From Polaribacter sp. Z022 (GTDB taxonomy: Bacteria > Bacteroidota > Bacteroidia > Flavobacteriales > Flavobacteriaceae), in NCBI RefSeq assembly GCF_023555495.1, contig NZ_JALCZO010000008.1:1-64000 (forward strand): DNA of 64,000 nucleotides, written 5' to 3'. Of this stretch, positions 26,824 to 34,432 are shown piece after piece; positions within the stretch are counted from its first letter, which is position 1, and the number at the start of each line of letters is the position of its first letter. Both the position numbers and the translations under genes were made by a program. Below the pieces are notes generated by a model. It made no database searches. It had not been told where the DNA came from and saw nothing but the letters and a program-made list of their open reading frames with translations.

Positions 26824-28143
26824 TTAATTTGCTTTAACTTTTATATTAATTTTAAAAAACTCTTTTTTATCACTTACCTTTTGATATGCTTTTGATACAC
26901 CTGCCATCAATCTATCAAAAGCAAATGTAGTAGAGGTATCATTTTTTATGGAACAATCATAAACAGTACCTGTTTTAGTAATCCATTCAGGTGAATTAAT
27001 ATCAAGACTCAAGCTTAAATCTCCGTATAGTTTTGTTTTAGCTTTTACAACTACTATATGAGTGTAAGTAAATTTTCCTTTTTCATTTTGGGCATTAACC
27101 CATTTATATGATTTACTTCCTTTATCTAAATCACTTACTTTTTTTATTTCTTCTATTTTATAACCAGTATTATCTTCTATGGAATAATTTGAAGTATTTA
27201 ATAAATACGATTCAGGAATTGAGCTTTTAGAATAGTCCACCCCTATACCAAACTGAAGATATCTATCTTTAAGTAAAACTCCTTTTTTAGATGATTTTTC
27301 TGCGTCACCAATTTCTTTTACAACTGATTTACGACCTGATTGTTTAAAATTCCCTTTTTTTTCTTCTCCTTGGGTTAATACAGTATAATTAACATTTAGA
27401 TCCTTAGTAATAATAAACCTAGACTCCTCTTCTAACCCTTTTAAATCATCTTTAATCACTATGTTTTCGAACGTTTTATTTATAACGTCTTTATTACCAA
27501 ATAAAAAGAGATAATAAGGTCTAGTCTGATTAATTTTAATTGCTTTATGTCCTGGTTTACATGTTTCAGAATAATAGGTTCCCTTAAAGTTCGATGTCAT
27601 TTTTAGAACCACCGTTTCTAGTTCATTGTACATAAGTGCTTTTTTAAAAGCATCTTCTATATCAATCTCAACTAAAGCAATATTTCCACCTTTCATAGAA
27701 TAAATTCCATCAGTAATAACAATACTTAGATTATTCCCTTTGGCATTTTTAATTGCATTGGTAAAAATAAATTTATGATCAGAATTCCCTATTCCTGTTG
27801 TTGCAATCTTTTTATTAGCAATTTTATCTTTAAGATTGGTTTGCGAATATTCTTTTGTATTTACAAAATATGTAGAAAGACTATCCTCCTCAGCATTAAG
27901 TAATATTCTTCTAACAGTTTGCTGAAAACTTTCTCCATTTAAATACCCATTCATGCTCAATGAATTCTCAAAATAAAAGTTAATTTCGTTGATATCAACC
28001 TTCTCTTCAGCCTTTATATTTATTTTTTTAAGAGGTTCTTCTTTTTTTGTAGTTCTTTTTTTGGGGTTATCTCTTTGGCAACTAATAGTGGTTATTACAC
28101 ACAAAATTGTAAAAAATATAATGTTGAAAGTTTTTTTCTTCAT
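26824..28143 (-). CDS. vWA-like lipoprotein, first gene of the motor operon
   Basis: This 439-residue protein has a lipoprotein signal (CVITTISC, Cys near 22) and a basic linker. A von Willebrand A-like domain follows: the first strand runs into INFYFENSLSMNGYL, where ENSLS takes the place of the metal-binding DxSxS motif, and LSIVITDGIYSM matches the later TDG strand. The Asp-to-Glu/Asn change suggests weak or absent metal binding. The C-terminal half is beta-rich. It is the promoter-proximal gene, transcribed from the 28144-28446 gap, and probably a surface or periplasmic sensor or adaptor. Confidence 0.72.
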   Translation of the reverse strand: MKKKTFNIIFFTILCVITTISCQRDNPKKRTTKKEEPLKKINIKAEEKVDINEINFYFENSLSMNGYLNGESFQQTVRRILLNAEEDSLSTYFVNTKEYSQTNLKDKIANKKIATTGIGNSDHKFIFTNAIKNAKGNNLSIVITDGIYSMKGGNIALVEIDIEDAFKKALMYNELETVVLKMTSNFKGTYYSETCKPGHKAIKINQTRPYYLFLFGNKDVINKTFENIVIKDDLKGLEEESRFIITKDLNVNYTVLTQGEEKKGNFKQSGRKSVVKEIGDAEKSSKKGVLLKDRYLQFGIGVDYSKSSIPESYLLNTSNYSIEDNTGYKIEEIKKVSDLDKGSKSYKWVNAQNEKGKFTYTHIVVVKAKTKLYGDLSLSLDINSPEWITKTGTVYDCSIKNDTSTTFAFDRLMAGVSKAYQKVSDKKEFFKINIKVKAN

Positions 28144-28245
28144 AGAATAAATATGTGTTTATTATTAGACAGTTTTAATTATATCATAAGAAAAACATCT
28201 AACTCTATGAATAGAAAACACATTAGTATTAAAAATCTTTAAATC

Positions 28246-28259
28246 TTTAGACGTCTAAA
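28246..28259. promoter_or_regulatory. perfect 14-bp palindrome upstream of the motor operon
   Basis: TTTAGACGTCTAAA is a perfect palindrome about 100 bp upstream of the operon start at 28143. It is a likely operator for a dimeric regulator. The rest of the gap 28144-28446 is AT-rich and holds the hairpin at 28371-28396 and no gene. A clear TAnnTTTG box is not visible. Confidence 0.4.
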
Positions 28260-28370
28260 ATGAGAAACTCTATTACTAACTGAAGTTCATTGTTAAATTA
28301 TAGTATGAATTTCGTTCGTAAACATCAATTTCTTATGAATGACAAACAAAACTAAATGAATAGAAAGTAG

Positions 28371-28396
28371 TTTTATTACGGGTTTCCGTAATAAAA
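28371..28396. terminator. two-way terminator hairpin
   Basis: TTTTATTACGG and CCGTAATAAAA form a perfect 11-bp stem around GTTT. It lies about 50 bp after the zinc-finger pseudogene (transcribed minus) and separates it from the motor operon. The core resembles the hairpin at 4589-4616. Confidence 0.65.
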
Positions 28397-28446
28397 AACT
28401 AAAAGCTAATCTAGTAAAGAGAAACAATATAAATAAACCAATATTT

Positions 28447-28878
28447 TTATCTTAAAAGCGGAAAAACATCATAAATATATACAACCTCACTTTTCTCTAT
28501 ATCAAAATGAGGAACCTGTCGTTGTAAGTTTGGTGGTAAGTTTTTAATTTTATGATAACGTTTTAAACTAGCAGCTAATTTCATAATATCTCCCTTTGTT
28601 GCTGGTTTATTTTCTCCAGGTGTAAATATATTTTTGGCAAGTTCAACTAAAGTTGTGCCAAATGCTGCATTTGCAACTCCAGCTGTACTTACTTTGTCAA
28701 CTTTCACACTACCCTGTGCATCTAAACTTTTTTCTTTTAGTTAAACGACAGATATATTCGCGTTTTTTAAACGATGATTTGAAACCCTGCAAGAATCATT
28801 ACAGAACTTTTGAACACCCCTCCGTTTTGGAACATATTCTTTCTTACAATATTGACATAAATAGCTTCAATTTTTCAT
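28447..28878 (-). pseudogene. broken zinc-ribbon protein gene
   Basis: Reading minus from the ATG at 28878 gives MKN, a TGA stop, then SYLCQYCKKEYVPKRRGVQ followed by KFCNDSCRVSNHRLKN, which is a CxxC...CxxxC zinc-ribbon. After NANISVV comes a TAA, and the frame continues with LKEKSLDAQGSVKVDKVSTA and AGVANAAFGTTLVELAKNIF up to VFPLLR. Both stops lie in the same frame, so this looks like a former single protein of about 142 residues. Related zinc-ribbon proteins with an AGV-NAA helix and ENKPATK motif are familiar from Bacteroidota mobile elements. The second half alone could still start from GTG at 28707. Confidence 0.7.
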
Positions 28879-28969
28879 AATTAAAGAAGATAATCAACAG
28901 TTCAAATTCAATTTAGTTTTGCCTTTTAATTGTATACAATGACATAAAACAATTCTTAATTAGTAAAGA

Positions 28970-29638
28970 TTACTTTTGAATTTTAATTTTAAAAACACTT
29001 TCCAATAAAAAATTTTGCGATTCTAAATCTGTAATTATCTTCTCTTTTTTTCGCTTTGACTTTTGTTTTGGTGTAACAACTTCTTCCTGCTCTACTATCG
29101 GAATTTTAAAGTTATCGATAACATTTTCTCTCATATAGTCTTCTTCCTCTTGCGTTTTTCTAAAACTAGGAAAAGCATTATCGATATTTGTTTTATGGAT
29201 AGCTAGAGCACTTTCTTGTAATATAAAAAGGCCTAAATACTTTTTAAAAATTTCATTATTTCCTGAATTAACATCGTTCATCATTAACTCAGTGACATAT
29301 TGCATTACAAATACATGGTCCTTATACTTATTTATTAGAAATGAAAATTGTGTTGGGTTTAAAGCTATTTGATAGTCTATTAAATCAAATAAATTTTCAC
29401 CTAAAATACTTTGCTTTTTTAAAACTTCTTGAGATTCATCTTTATCATCAATAAAAACAATATCCATCTCCTTTTTTGCTAGTATCAATACATCAAAAAG
29501 CCAATCAATTTTAAGAAGTTCTTCTTCTTCAAGAAGATGTTTATAATATGCTTTAGGAATATAAAGTAATAGAGGATAAGTTGCCCTATCTCTTAACTCC
29601 TCATATATCACATTAACTTTTCTAGTTTCTTTACTCAT
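28970..29638 (-). CDS. integrase-linked protein of unknown function
   Basis: This 222-residue soluble, helical protein has a charged, lysine-rich C-terminal stretch (TPKQKSKRKKEKI). I see no known domain. It begins 3 nt after the integrase stop on the same strand and must be co-transcribed with it. Such partners may help excision, regulation or host choice for the element, but nothing in the sequence proves it. Confidence 0.68.
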   Translation of the reverse strand: MSKETRKVNVIYEELRDRATYPLLLYIPKAYYKHLLEEEELLKIDWLFDVLILAKKEMDIVFIDDKDESQEVLKKQSILGENLFDLIDYQIALNPTQFSFLINKYKDHVFVMQYVTELMMNDVNSGNNEIFKKYLGLFILQESALAIHKTNIDNAFPSFRKTQEEEDYMRENVIDNFKIPIVEQEEVVTPKQKSKRKKEKIITDLESQNFLLESVFKIKIQK

Positions 29639-29641
29639 ATT

Positions 29642-31150
29642 CTAACTAAATAATTTTGAGTAATCTTCTGGTAGTTCAGCATCTATTTTTCTCAAGTACT
29701 TTTCTAATGCACTCATTGTACTATGACCCGTAATCAACATTAATTTACTTTTTGCTTCAAAAGGAGCTGATTTTTCTCTTAATTTCCTATAAAGTTTAGT
29801 TATAAAAGTGTGTCTGAAACTGTAAATTCCGTAATCTTCATTTAATTTAAAATGTTCTTTTACTACTTTTCTAAATCTTTTTGAAAAATGATCTCTTCTA
29901 TTGGTTTCATTAGCGTTCCAAAAAGCGCCTATTTTATCTGGCGTAAACAAAAACGATTCTTTATCTAGTTTTGACAAGTCTGGTAATTCATCAAACAGAA
30001 TACTTGGAATAATTTTCGTTTTTAAATGACTATTTTTTGCTTTGAATTGAACTGTCTTATCTTCAATATTTATATCTTTAATTTTTAAACGACATACCTC
30101 AATTGGGCGAATAAAATTATAAGAAACAAATTTTATAAAAAGCAATAAAAGTGGATCTTGTTTTTCTAAAAACTTAAATATAGCTTCTTGTTGTTTTAAA
30201 GTATACGTTTTATTTCTTTCTGGTTTAGATTTTAAAACAGGAATGGTTTTTATATAATTTTCATTAACTATATCATTGTTTTTTAATACTTGAAAAATAC
30301 TTCCTAATTCTGTTCTAAAATTATTACGATTTCTTGTACTTGTTTTTAAAACAATTCCATTTAAATAATCCATTAAATTTTTTCTAGAAATCTCATTTAT
30401 ATTTTTTTTATCAGCATGTTTTTCTTCTAACCAATTGATAAATAATTTAATTTTTCTTCTATAATCTCTAATTGTACGATCGCTTACTTCCTTTTCTTTT
30501 AATTGCAGTGCAAATTCAAATGCTTTTTTTATTGAAAGCACTGCACCTTTTTCATTCTTTTCTACTTCTTTTTCTTCATTTGCACTGCATTTCACTGTAT
30601 TTTCATCGATTTGCACTGCACTTGCACTGCAATCTTCTTTTTTTGCACTGCATTTTACATCATTTTGCACTGCTGCAGTGGCTTCTTTTTTATTTAATGA
30701 AACAAGTGCACTATTAGCTTCTAAAGCGTTCTTAACAGCTTCTTTTATAGCATCATTTATTAATAAAGGAAGTGTATCTTCTTTAACTACTTTTATAGGA
30801 GTAGTTTCTTTAATTGGTTTTCTTAAATTCTGATACAGTTCTGTATTATCTTCAAAAGGATTAAATCCTTGTTTTAATAAAAAAAGTAGATTTTTTCTGT
30901 AAGAAGACAAGACACTCATTCTTGCTTCTTTTGTTTTATAATGATTTACCTTACCATATACATTTGCCATTCTTTCCAATTTACCACTTTGTGGATTTCT
31001 AAATGAAAAATAGACATACCAACGTTTAGTTAAATCTCCTTTTGCAGTGTAAATTTTTGGTAATGAAAACAATGACAAAACTTTTGAATCGTGTTCCAAA
31101 TCGTGTTCAATTTTTGTAGTAAAGGTAAGAAATTCGTGAATTGATTGCAT
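29642..31150 (-). CDS. tyrosine recombinase (island integrase)
   Basis: This 502-residue protein has an N-terminal arm-binding-like region, a low-complexity linker with three CSA(N/K) repeats (about 160-205), a SAM-like core-binding domain (about 210-310) and a catalytic domain. The catalytic residues visible are Arg in NFIRPIEVCRL, Arg in YSFRHTF (with Tyr in place of the usual first His), His in LITGHSTM and the nucleophile Tyr 485 in LEKYLRK. It starts immediately after the tRNA-fMet terminator. It should catalyse integration into and excision from the tRNA 3' end. Confidence 0.93.
   Translation of the reverse strand: MQSIHEFLTFTTKIEHDLEHDSKVLSLFSLPKIYTAKGDLTKRWYVYFSFRNPQSGKLERMANVYGKVNHYKTKEARMSVLSSYRKNLLFLLKQGFNPFEDNTELYQNLRKPIKETTPIKVVKEDTLPLLINDAIKEAVKNALEANSALVSLNKKEATAAVQNDVKCSAKKEDCSASAVQIDENTVKCSANEEKEVEKNEKGAVLSIKKAFEFALQLKEKEVSDRTIRDYRRKIKLFINWLEEKHADKKNINEISRKNLMDYLNGIVLKTSTRNRNNFRTELGSIFQVLKNNDIVNENYIKTIPVLKSKPERNKTYTLKQQEAIFKFLEKQDPLLLLFIKFVSYNFIRPIEVCRLKIKDINIEDKTVQFKAKNSHLKTKIIPSILFDELPDLSKLDKESFLFTPDKIGAFWNANETNRRDHFSKRFRKVVKEHFKLNEDYGIYSFRHTFITKLYRKLREKSAPFEAKSKLMLITGHSTMSALEKYLRKIDAELPEDYSKLFS
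30503..30681. repeat. TTGCACTGCA repeat cluster inside the integrase gene
   Basis: The short motif (T)TGCACTGCA, or its complement, occurs near 30503, 30538, 30581, 30611, 30623, 30643 and 30665. The units are irregularly spaced, so this is not a CRISPR array. They encode the CSA repeats of the integrase linker. The cluster could be recent duplication within a flexible linker or a set of protein-binding sites hidden in the coding sequence. Confidence 0.8.
31090..31113. repeat. candidate integrase arm site, right end
   Basis: This stretch, within the first codons of the integrase gene, contains CGTGTTC twice and matches 637-660 at 22 of 24 positions. See the left copy for the argument. Confidence 0.45.
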
Positions 31151-31155
31151 AAAAA

Positions 31156-31179
31156 AACAGTTTAGAGACCTAAACTGTT
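31156..31179 (-). terminator. tRNA-fMet terminator abutting the integrase start
   Basis: Reading minus, AACAGTTTA GGTCTC TAAACTGTT is followed by a run of T and then at once by the integrase ATG at 31150. It is a good intrinsic terminator for the tRNA, and it leaves no room for a separate integrase promoter. Confidence 0.8.
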
Positions 31180-31191
31180 ATTTTACACTGA

Positions 31192-31274
<83 letters not shown>

Positions 31275-31444
31275 ATATTATTTCAGAAAAAACAACTTAG
31301 CTATTAACTTTCGATTCATAAATTCGACATGTTATTTCCGGACTGCAAATATACATCTTATTGAAACAATTGACCAAACTTTTTTTTACTTATTTTTTAA
31401 TTAATTTTTAATCCTCTAAATTCTAATCAAATATAAAAACTAAT

Positions 31445-31452
31445 TACCTTTG
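31445..31452 (+). promoter_or_regulatory. -7 box of the era promoter
   Basis: TACCTTTG fits the Bacteroidetes -7 consensus TAnnTTTG. It ends only 4 nt before the era ATG, so the transcript would start at or next to the start codon. Confidence 0.55.
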
Positions 31453-31456
31453 CAAT

Positions 31457-32341
31457 ATGACACATAAATCTGGTTTTGTAAATATTATTGGAAATCCTAA
31501 TGTAGGTAAATCAACTTTAATGAATGCATTGGTTGGAGAAAAACTATCTATAATCACTTCTAAAGCTCAAACTACAAGACATAGAATTCTTGGAATTGTT
31601 AACGAAGATGATTATCAAATTGTATTTTCTGATACTCCTGGTATTTTAAAACCTGCTTACGAGTTACAATCTTCTATGATGGATTTTGTAAAATCTGCAT
31701 TTGAAGACGCTGATATTCTTATTTACATGGTAGAAATTGGTGAAAAAGAATTAAAAAACGAAGCTTTCTTTAAAAGAATTATCCATAGTGAAATTCCAAT
31801 TATTTTATTACTTAACAAAATTGACAAATCTTCTCAGGAAGAAGTTGAAGAAAAGATAGAATACTGGAAAAATAAAGTACCAAATGCAGATGTCTTTGTA
31901 ATATCTGCACTAGAAAATTTTAATGTTCCTGCAGTTTATGATAAAATTAAAGAATTATTACCTGAAGGTCCAGCTTTTTATCCAAAAGATCAATTAACAG
32001 ACAAACCAGAACGCTTTTTTGTAAATGAAAAAATAAGAGAAAAAATTCTATTACACTACAAAAAAGAAATTCCATATTCTGTAGAAGTGGAAACAGAAGA
32101 ATTTATAGAACAAGAAAATATTGTAAAAATTCGTTCTGTAATTATGGTAGAAAGAGACACTCAAAAAGGTATAATTATTGGTCATAAAGGTTCTGCCATA
32201 AAAAGAGTTGGTGCTGAAGCTAGAAAAGATTTGGAAAAATTCTTTGAGAAAAAAGTATTTATAGAATTATATGTAAAAGTCAATAAAAATTGGAGGAGTG
32301 ATAAAATTCAGCTAAAACGTTTTGGCTATAACCAAAACTAA
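31457..32341 (+). CDS. era: GTPase Era
   Basis: This 294-residue GTPase assists 16S rRNA maturation and 30S assembly. It shows the G1 motif [10 protein letters not shown] (about 12-21), G3 DTPG, G4 NKID and the Era switch, followed by a C-terminal KH domain with IIGHKGSAIKRVGAEARKDLE (about 238-258). Length and order are normal for the family. It is the first chromosomal gene after the tRNA and runs away from it. The very short leader is set by the TACCTTTG box. Confidence 0.96.
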   Translation: MTHKSGFVNIIGNPNVGKSTLMNALVGEKLSIITSKAQTTRHRILGIVNEDDYQIVFSDTPGILKPAYELQSSMMDFVKSAFEDADILIYMVEIGEKELKNEAFFKRIIHSEIPIILLLNKIDKSSQEEVEEKIEYWKNKVPNADVFVISALENFNVPAVYDKIKELLPEGPAFYPKDQLTDKPERFFVNEKIREKILLHYKKEIPYSVEVETEEFIEQENIVKIRSVIMVERDTQKGIIIGHKGSAIKRVGAEARKDLEKFFEKKVFIELYVKVNKNWRSDKIQLKRFGYNQN

Positions 32342-32847
32342 TCTATTACTTGAATCATAAAATCATGTAAACCTTCCATTTGTTGTTTTCCTGTAGATTT
32401 CCCAATTTTACCTAAAAAATATAAAAGCGTCCAAAATAGTGGTAAAAAAACCATCATAATTACTGGTAAAACTATAGGTTCATTTAAAGATAGTTTACTG
32501 TAAAGCATCACCCCAAAACCTAAAAATGAGATTCCAATAACAAAATGGACAAACATAAAAAGTGTCCAAACTTGTGGTTTAGGCCCAAATAAACCTTTTA
32601 AAAGAGATGATTTATTTGTTTTTTCTATTATTTCTAGGTGCAACTGAGGAGACCAAAAATGTTCCTCTTTTTTTGAAACTCTTATAAAAATATGCCCATC
32701 AACAATACTTCCTTTATAGGTAGTTTGCTCTTTTTTAAACTCATCAGAAAAACGTTTTAAAACCAACTCTTTACTATTTTCTAAATCAATTGTAAACCTT
32801 GGACGTAAAAAAACTTCGCTATTTCTTTTTTCAACTATCAGACTCAT
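32338..32847 (-). CDS. two-helix membrane protein of unknown function
   Basis: This 169-residue protein has a soluble N-terminal domain of about 85 residues (beta-rich, with HLEIIEKTNKSSLLKGLFGPKPQ), then two membrane helices (about 97-118 and 125-145) and a short tail. No family is recognised. It is convergent with era, sharing 4 bp at the ends, and stands alone. Confidence 0.72.
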   Translation of the reverse strand: MSLIVEKRNSEVFLRPRFTIDLENSKELVLKRFSDEFKKEQTTYKGSIVDGHIFIRVSKKEEHFWSPQLHLEIIEKTNKSSLLKGLFGPKPQVWTLFMFVHFVIGISFLGFGVMLYSKLSLNEPIVLPVIMMVFLPLFWTLLYFLGKIGKSTGKQQMEGLHDFMIQVID

Positions 32848-33016
32848 TTTATTAATATTTAGAATCTAACTTCATTGTAATGGATACCATTTTTACTCTT
32901 AAAGATGTTTTAAATATACCTTCCAAAGAAAATACTATTGCTGTAAAATTATTTTTCATATTAAAATCAATTTAGAACCCCTCTAAAGTTATAACAAATA
33001 ATCGTATGTTAAATTG

Positions 33017-33024
33017 TATCTTTG
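33017..33024 (+). promoter_or_regulatory. -7 box of the der promoter
   Basis: TATCTTTG matches TAnnTTTG and lies 18 nt before the der ATG at 33043. Its presence argues against a TTG start at 33022, which would fall inside the promoter. Confidence 0.6.
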
Positions 33025-33042
33025 CAAAAAATTTCAATTAGT

Positions 33043-34353
33043 ATGAATAGCATTGTTGCCATTGTAGGAAGACCAAATGTAGGAAAGTCAACACTTTTTA
33101 ATAGATTGGTTCAAAGAAGAGAAGCTATTGTAGACTCTGTTAGCGGAGTTACAAGAGACAGACATTATGGAAAATCTGACTGGAATGGTAAAGAGTTTTC
33201 TGTAATAGATACTGGTGGTTATGCTGTTGGTTCTGATGATATTTTTGAAGAAGAAATTAGAAAACAAGTATATCTTGCAATTGATGAAGCAGATATTATA
33301 ATTTTTGTAGTTGATGTTGAAGAAGGAATTACACCTATGGATTCTGAGGTTGCAAAACTTTTAAGAAAGGTAAAAAAACCTATCTTTTTAGCTGTAAATA
33401 AAGTTGATAATGCAATGCGTGATACAGATGCTGTTGAATTTTACAATTTAGGTTTAGGTGGTTACCATACTATTTCTTCTATAAATGGTAGTGGAACAGG
33501 AGATATTTTAGATGCAATTACAGAAAAAATGCCAGAGGCAGAAGAAATTGACCTAGAAAAAGAAGAACTTCCTAGGTTTGCTGTAGTTGGTAGACCAAAT
33601 GCAGGAAAATCATCTTTTATAAATTCTTTAATTGGCGAAGACAGGAATATAGTAACCAATCTTGCAGGTACTACAAGAGATTCTATTGATACTAAATATA
33701 ATAGATTTGGTTTTGATTTTAATTTAGTTGATACTGCAGGAATTCGTAAAAAATCTAAAGTAAAAGAAGATTTAGAGTTTTATTCGGTTATGCGTGCTGT
33801 ACGTTCTATTGAATATTCTGATGTAATAATTTTGGTTGTAGATGCAACTCGTGGATTTGAAGGTCAAGATCAAAATATATTTTGGCTTGCAGAAAAAAAC
33901 AGAAAAGGTGTTGTAATCTTAATTAACAAGTGGGATTTAATTGAAAAAGAAACTAACACAATGCGTGATTTTGAAGCAATGGTTAGAAAACAAATTGAAC
34001 CTTTTACAGATGTACCAATTGTATTTATTTCTGCATTAACAAAACAACGTTTATTTAAAGCAATAGAAACTGCTGTAGAAGTTTTTGAAAAAAGAAAAAA
34101 GAAAATACCAACAAGTAAACTTAATGATGTAATGTTAGACATTGTTAAAAGTTACCCACCACCAGCTACAAAAGGTAAATTTGTAAAAATAAAATATTGT
34201 ATGCAGTTGCCAACTCCAACTCCACAATTTGCTTTTTTCTGTAACTTACCTCAGTATGTTAGAGACCCTTATAAACGATTCTTAGAAAATAAATTAAGAG
34301 AGATTTACGATTTTAGAGGAACACCAATTACAATATATTTTAGACAGAAATAA
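33043..34353 (+). CDS. der: ribosome-assembly GTPase Der (EngA)
   Basis: This 436-residue protein has two tandem GTPase domains, [10 protein letters not shown] near residue 9 and [10 protein letters not shown] near residue 183. Each is followed by its own DT(G/A)G and NK(V/W)D motifs, and a C-terminal KH-like domain comes next (about 350-436). Der acts in 50S subunit assembly. The ATG at 33043 gives the normal family start [16 protein letters not shown] longer TTG frame would overlap the promoter. Confidence 0.96.
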   Translation: MNSIVAIVGRPNVGKSTLFNRLVQRREAIVDSVSGVTRDRHYGKSDWNGKEFSVIDTGGYAVGSDDIFEEEIRKQVYLAIDEADIIIFVVDVEEGITPMDSEVAKLLRKVKKPIFLAVNKVDNAMRDTDAVEFYNLGLGGYHTISSINGSGTGDILDAITEKMPEAEEIDLEKEELPRFAVVGRPNAGKSSFINSLIGEDRNIVTNLAGTTRDSIDTKYNRFGFDFNLVDTAGIRKKSKVKEDLEFYSVMRAVRSIEYSDVIILVVDATRGFEGQDQNIFWLAEKNRKGVVILINKWDLIEKETNTMRDFEAMVRKQIEPFTDVPIVFISALTKQRLFKAIETAVEVFEKRKKKIPTSKLNDVMLDIVKSYPPPATKGKFVKIKYCMQLPTPTPQFAFFCNLPQYVRDPYKRFLENKLREIYDFRGTPITIYFRQK

Positions 34354-34432
34354 GGATTATTCTGTAACTTTTGTTACCTTAACACGTCTAACTGATTAGT
34401 ACTATTGTATAACTTTTACTTTTTAATAGGAC

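Noticed and set aside
28653..28880. Plus-strand frame MCQMLHLQLQLYLLCQL...
   Set aside because: It lies opposite the zinc-ribbon pseudogene, whose minus-strand reading has recognisable motifs.
30503..30681. Repeated TTGCACTGCA as a CRISPR array.
   Set aside because: Units are 8-10 bp with irregular spacing of 12-44 bp, lie inside the integrase coding frame, and no cas genes are present.
32880..32975. 31-codon frame MDTIFTLKDVLNIPSKENTI... between the membrane protein and der.
   Set aside because: It is short, has no clear ribosome site, ends just before the der promoter and matches no family I know.
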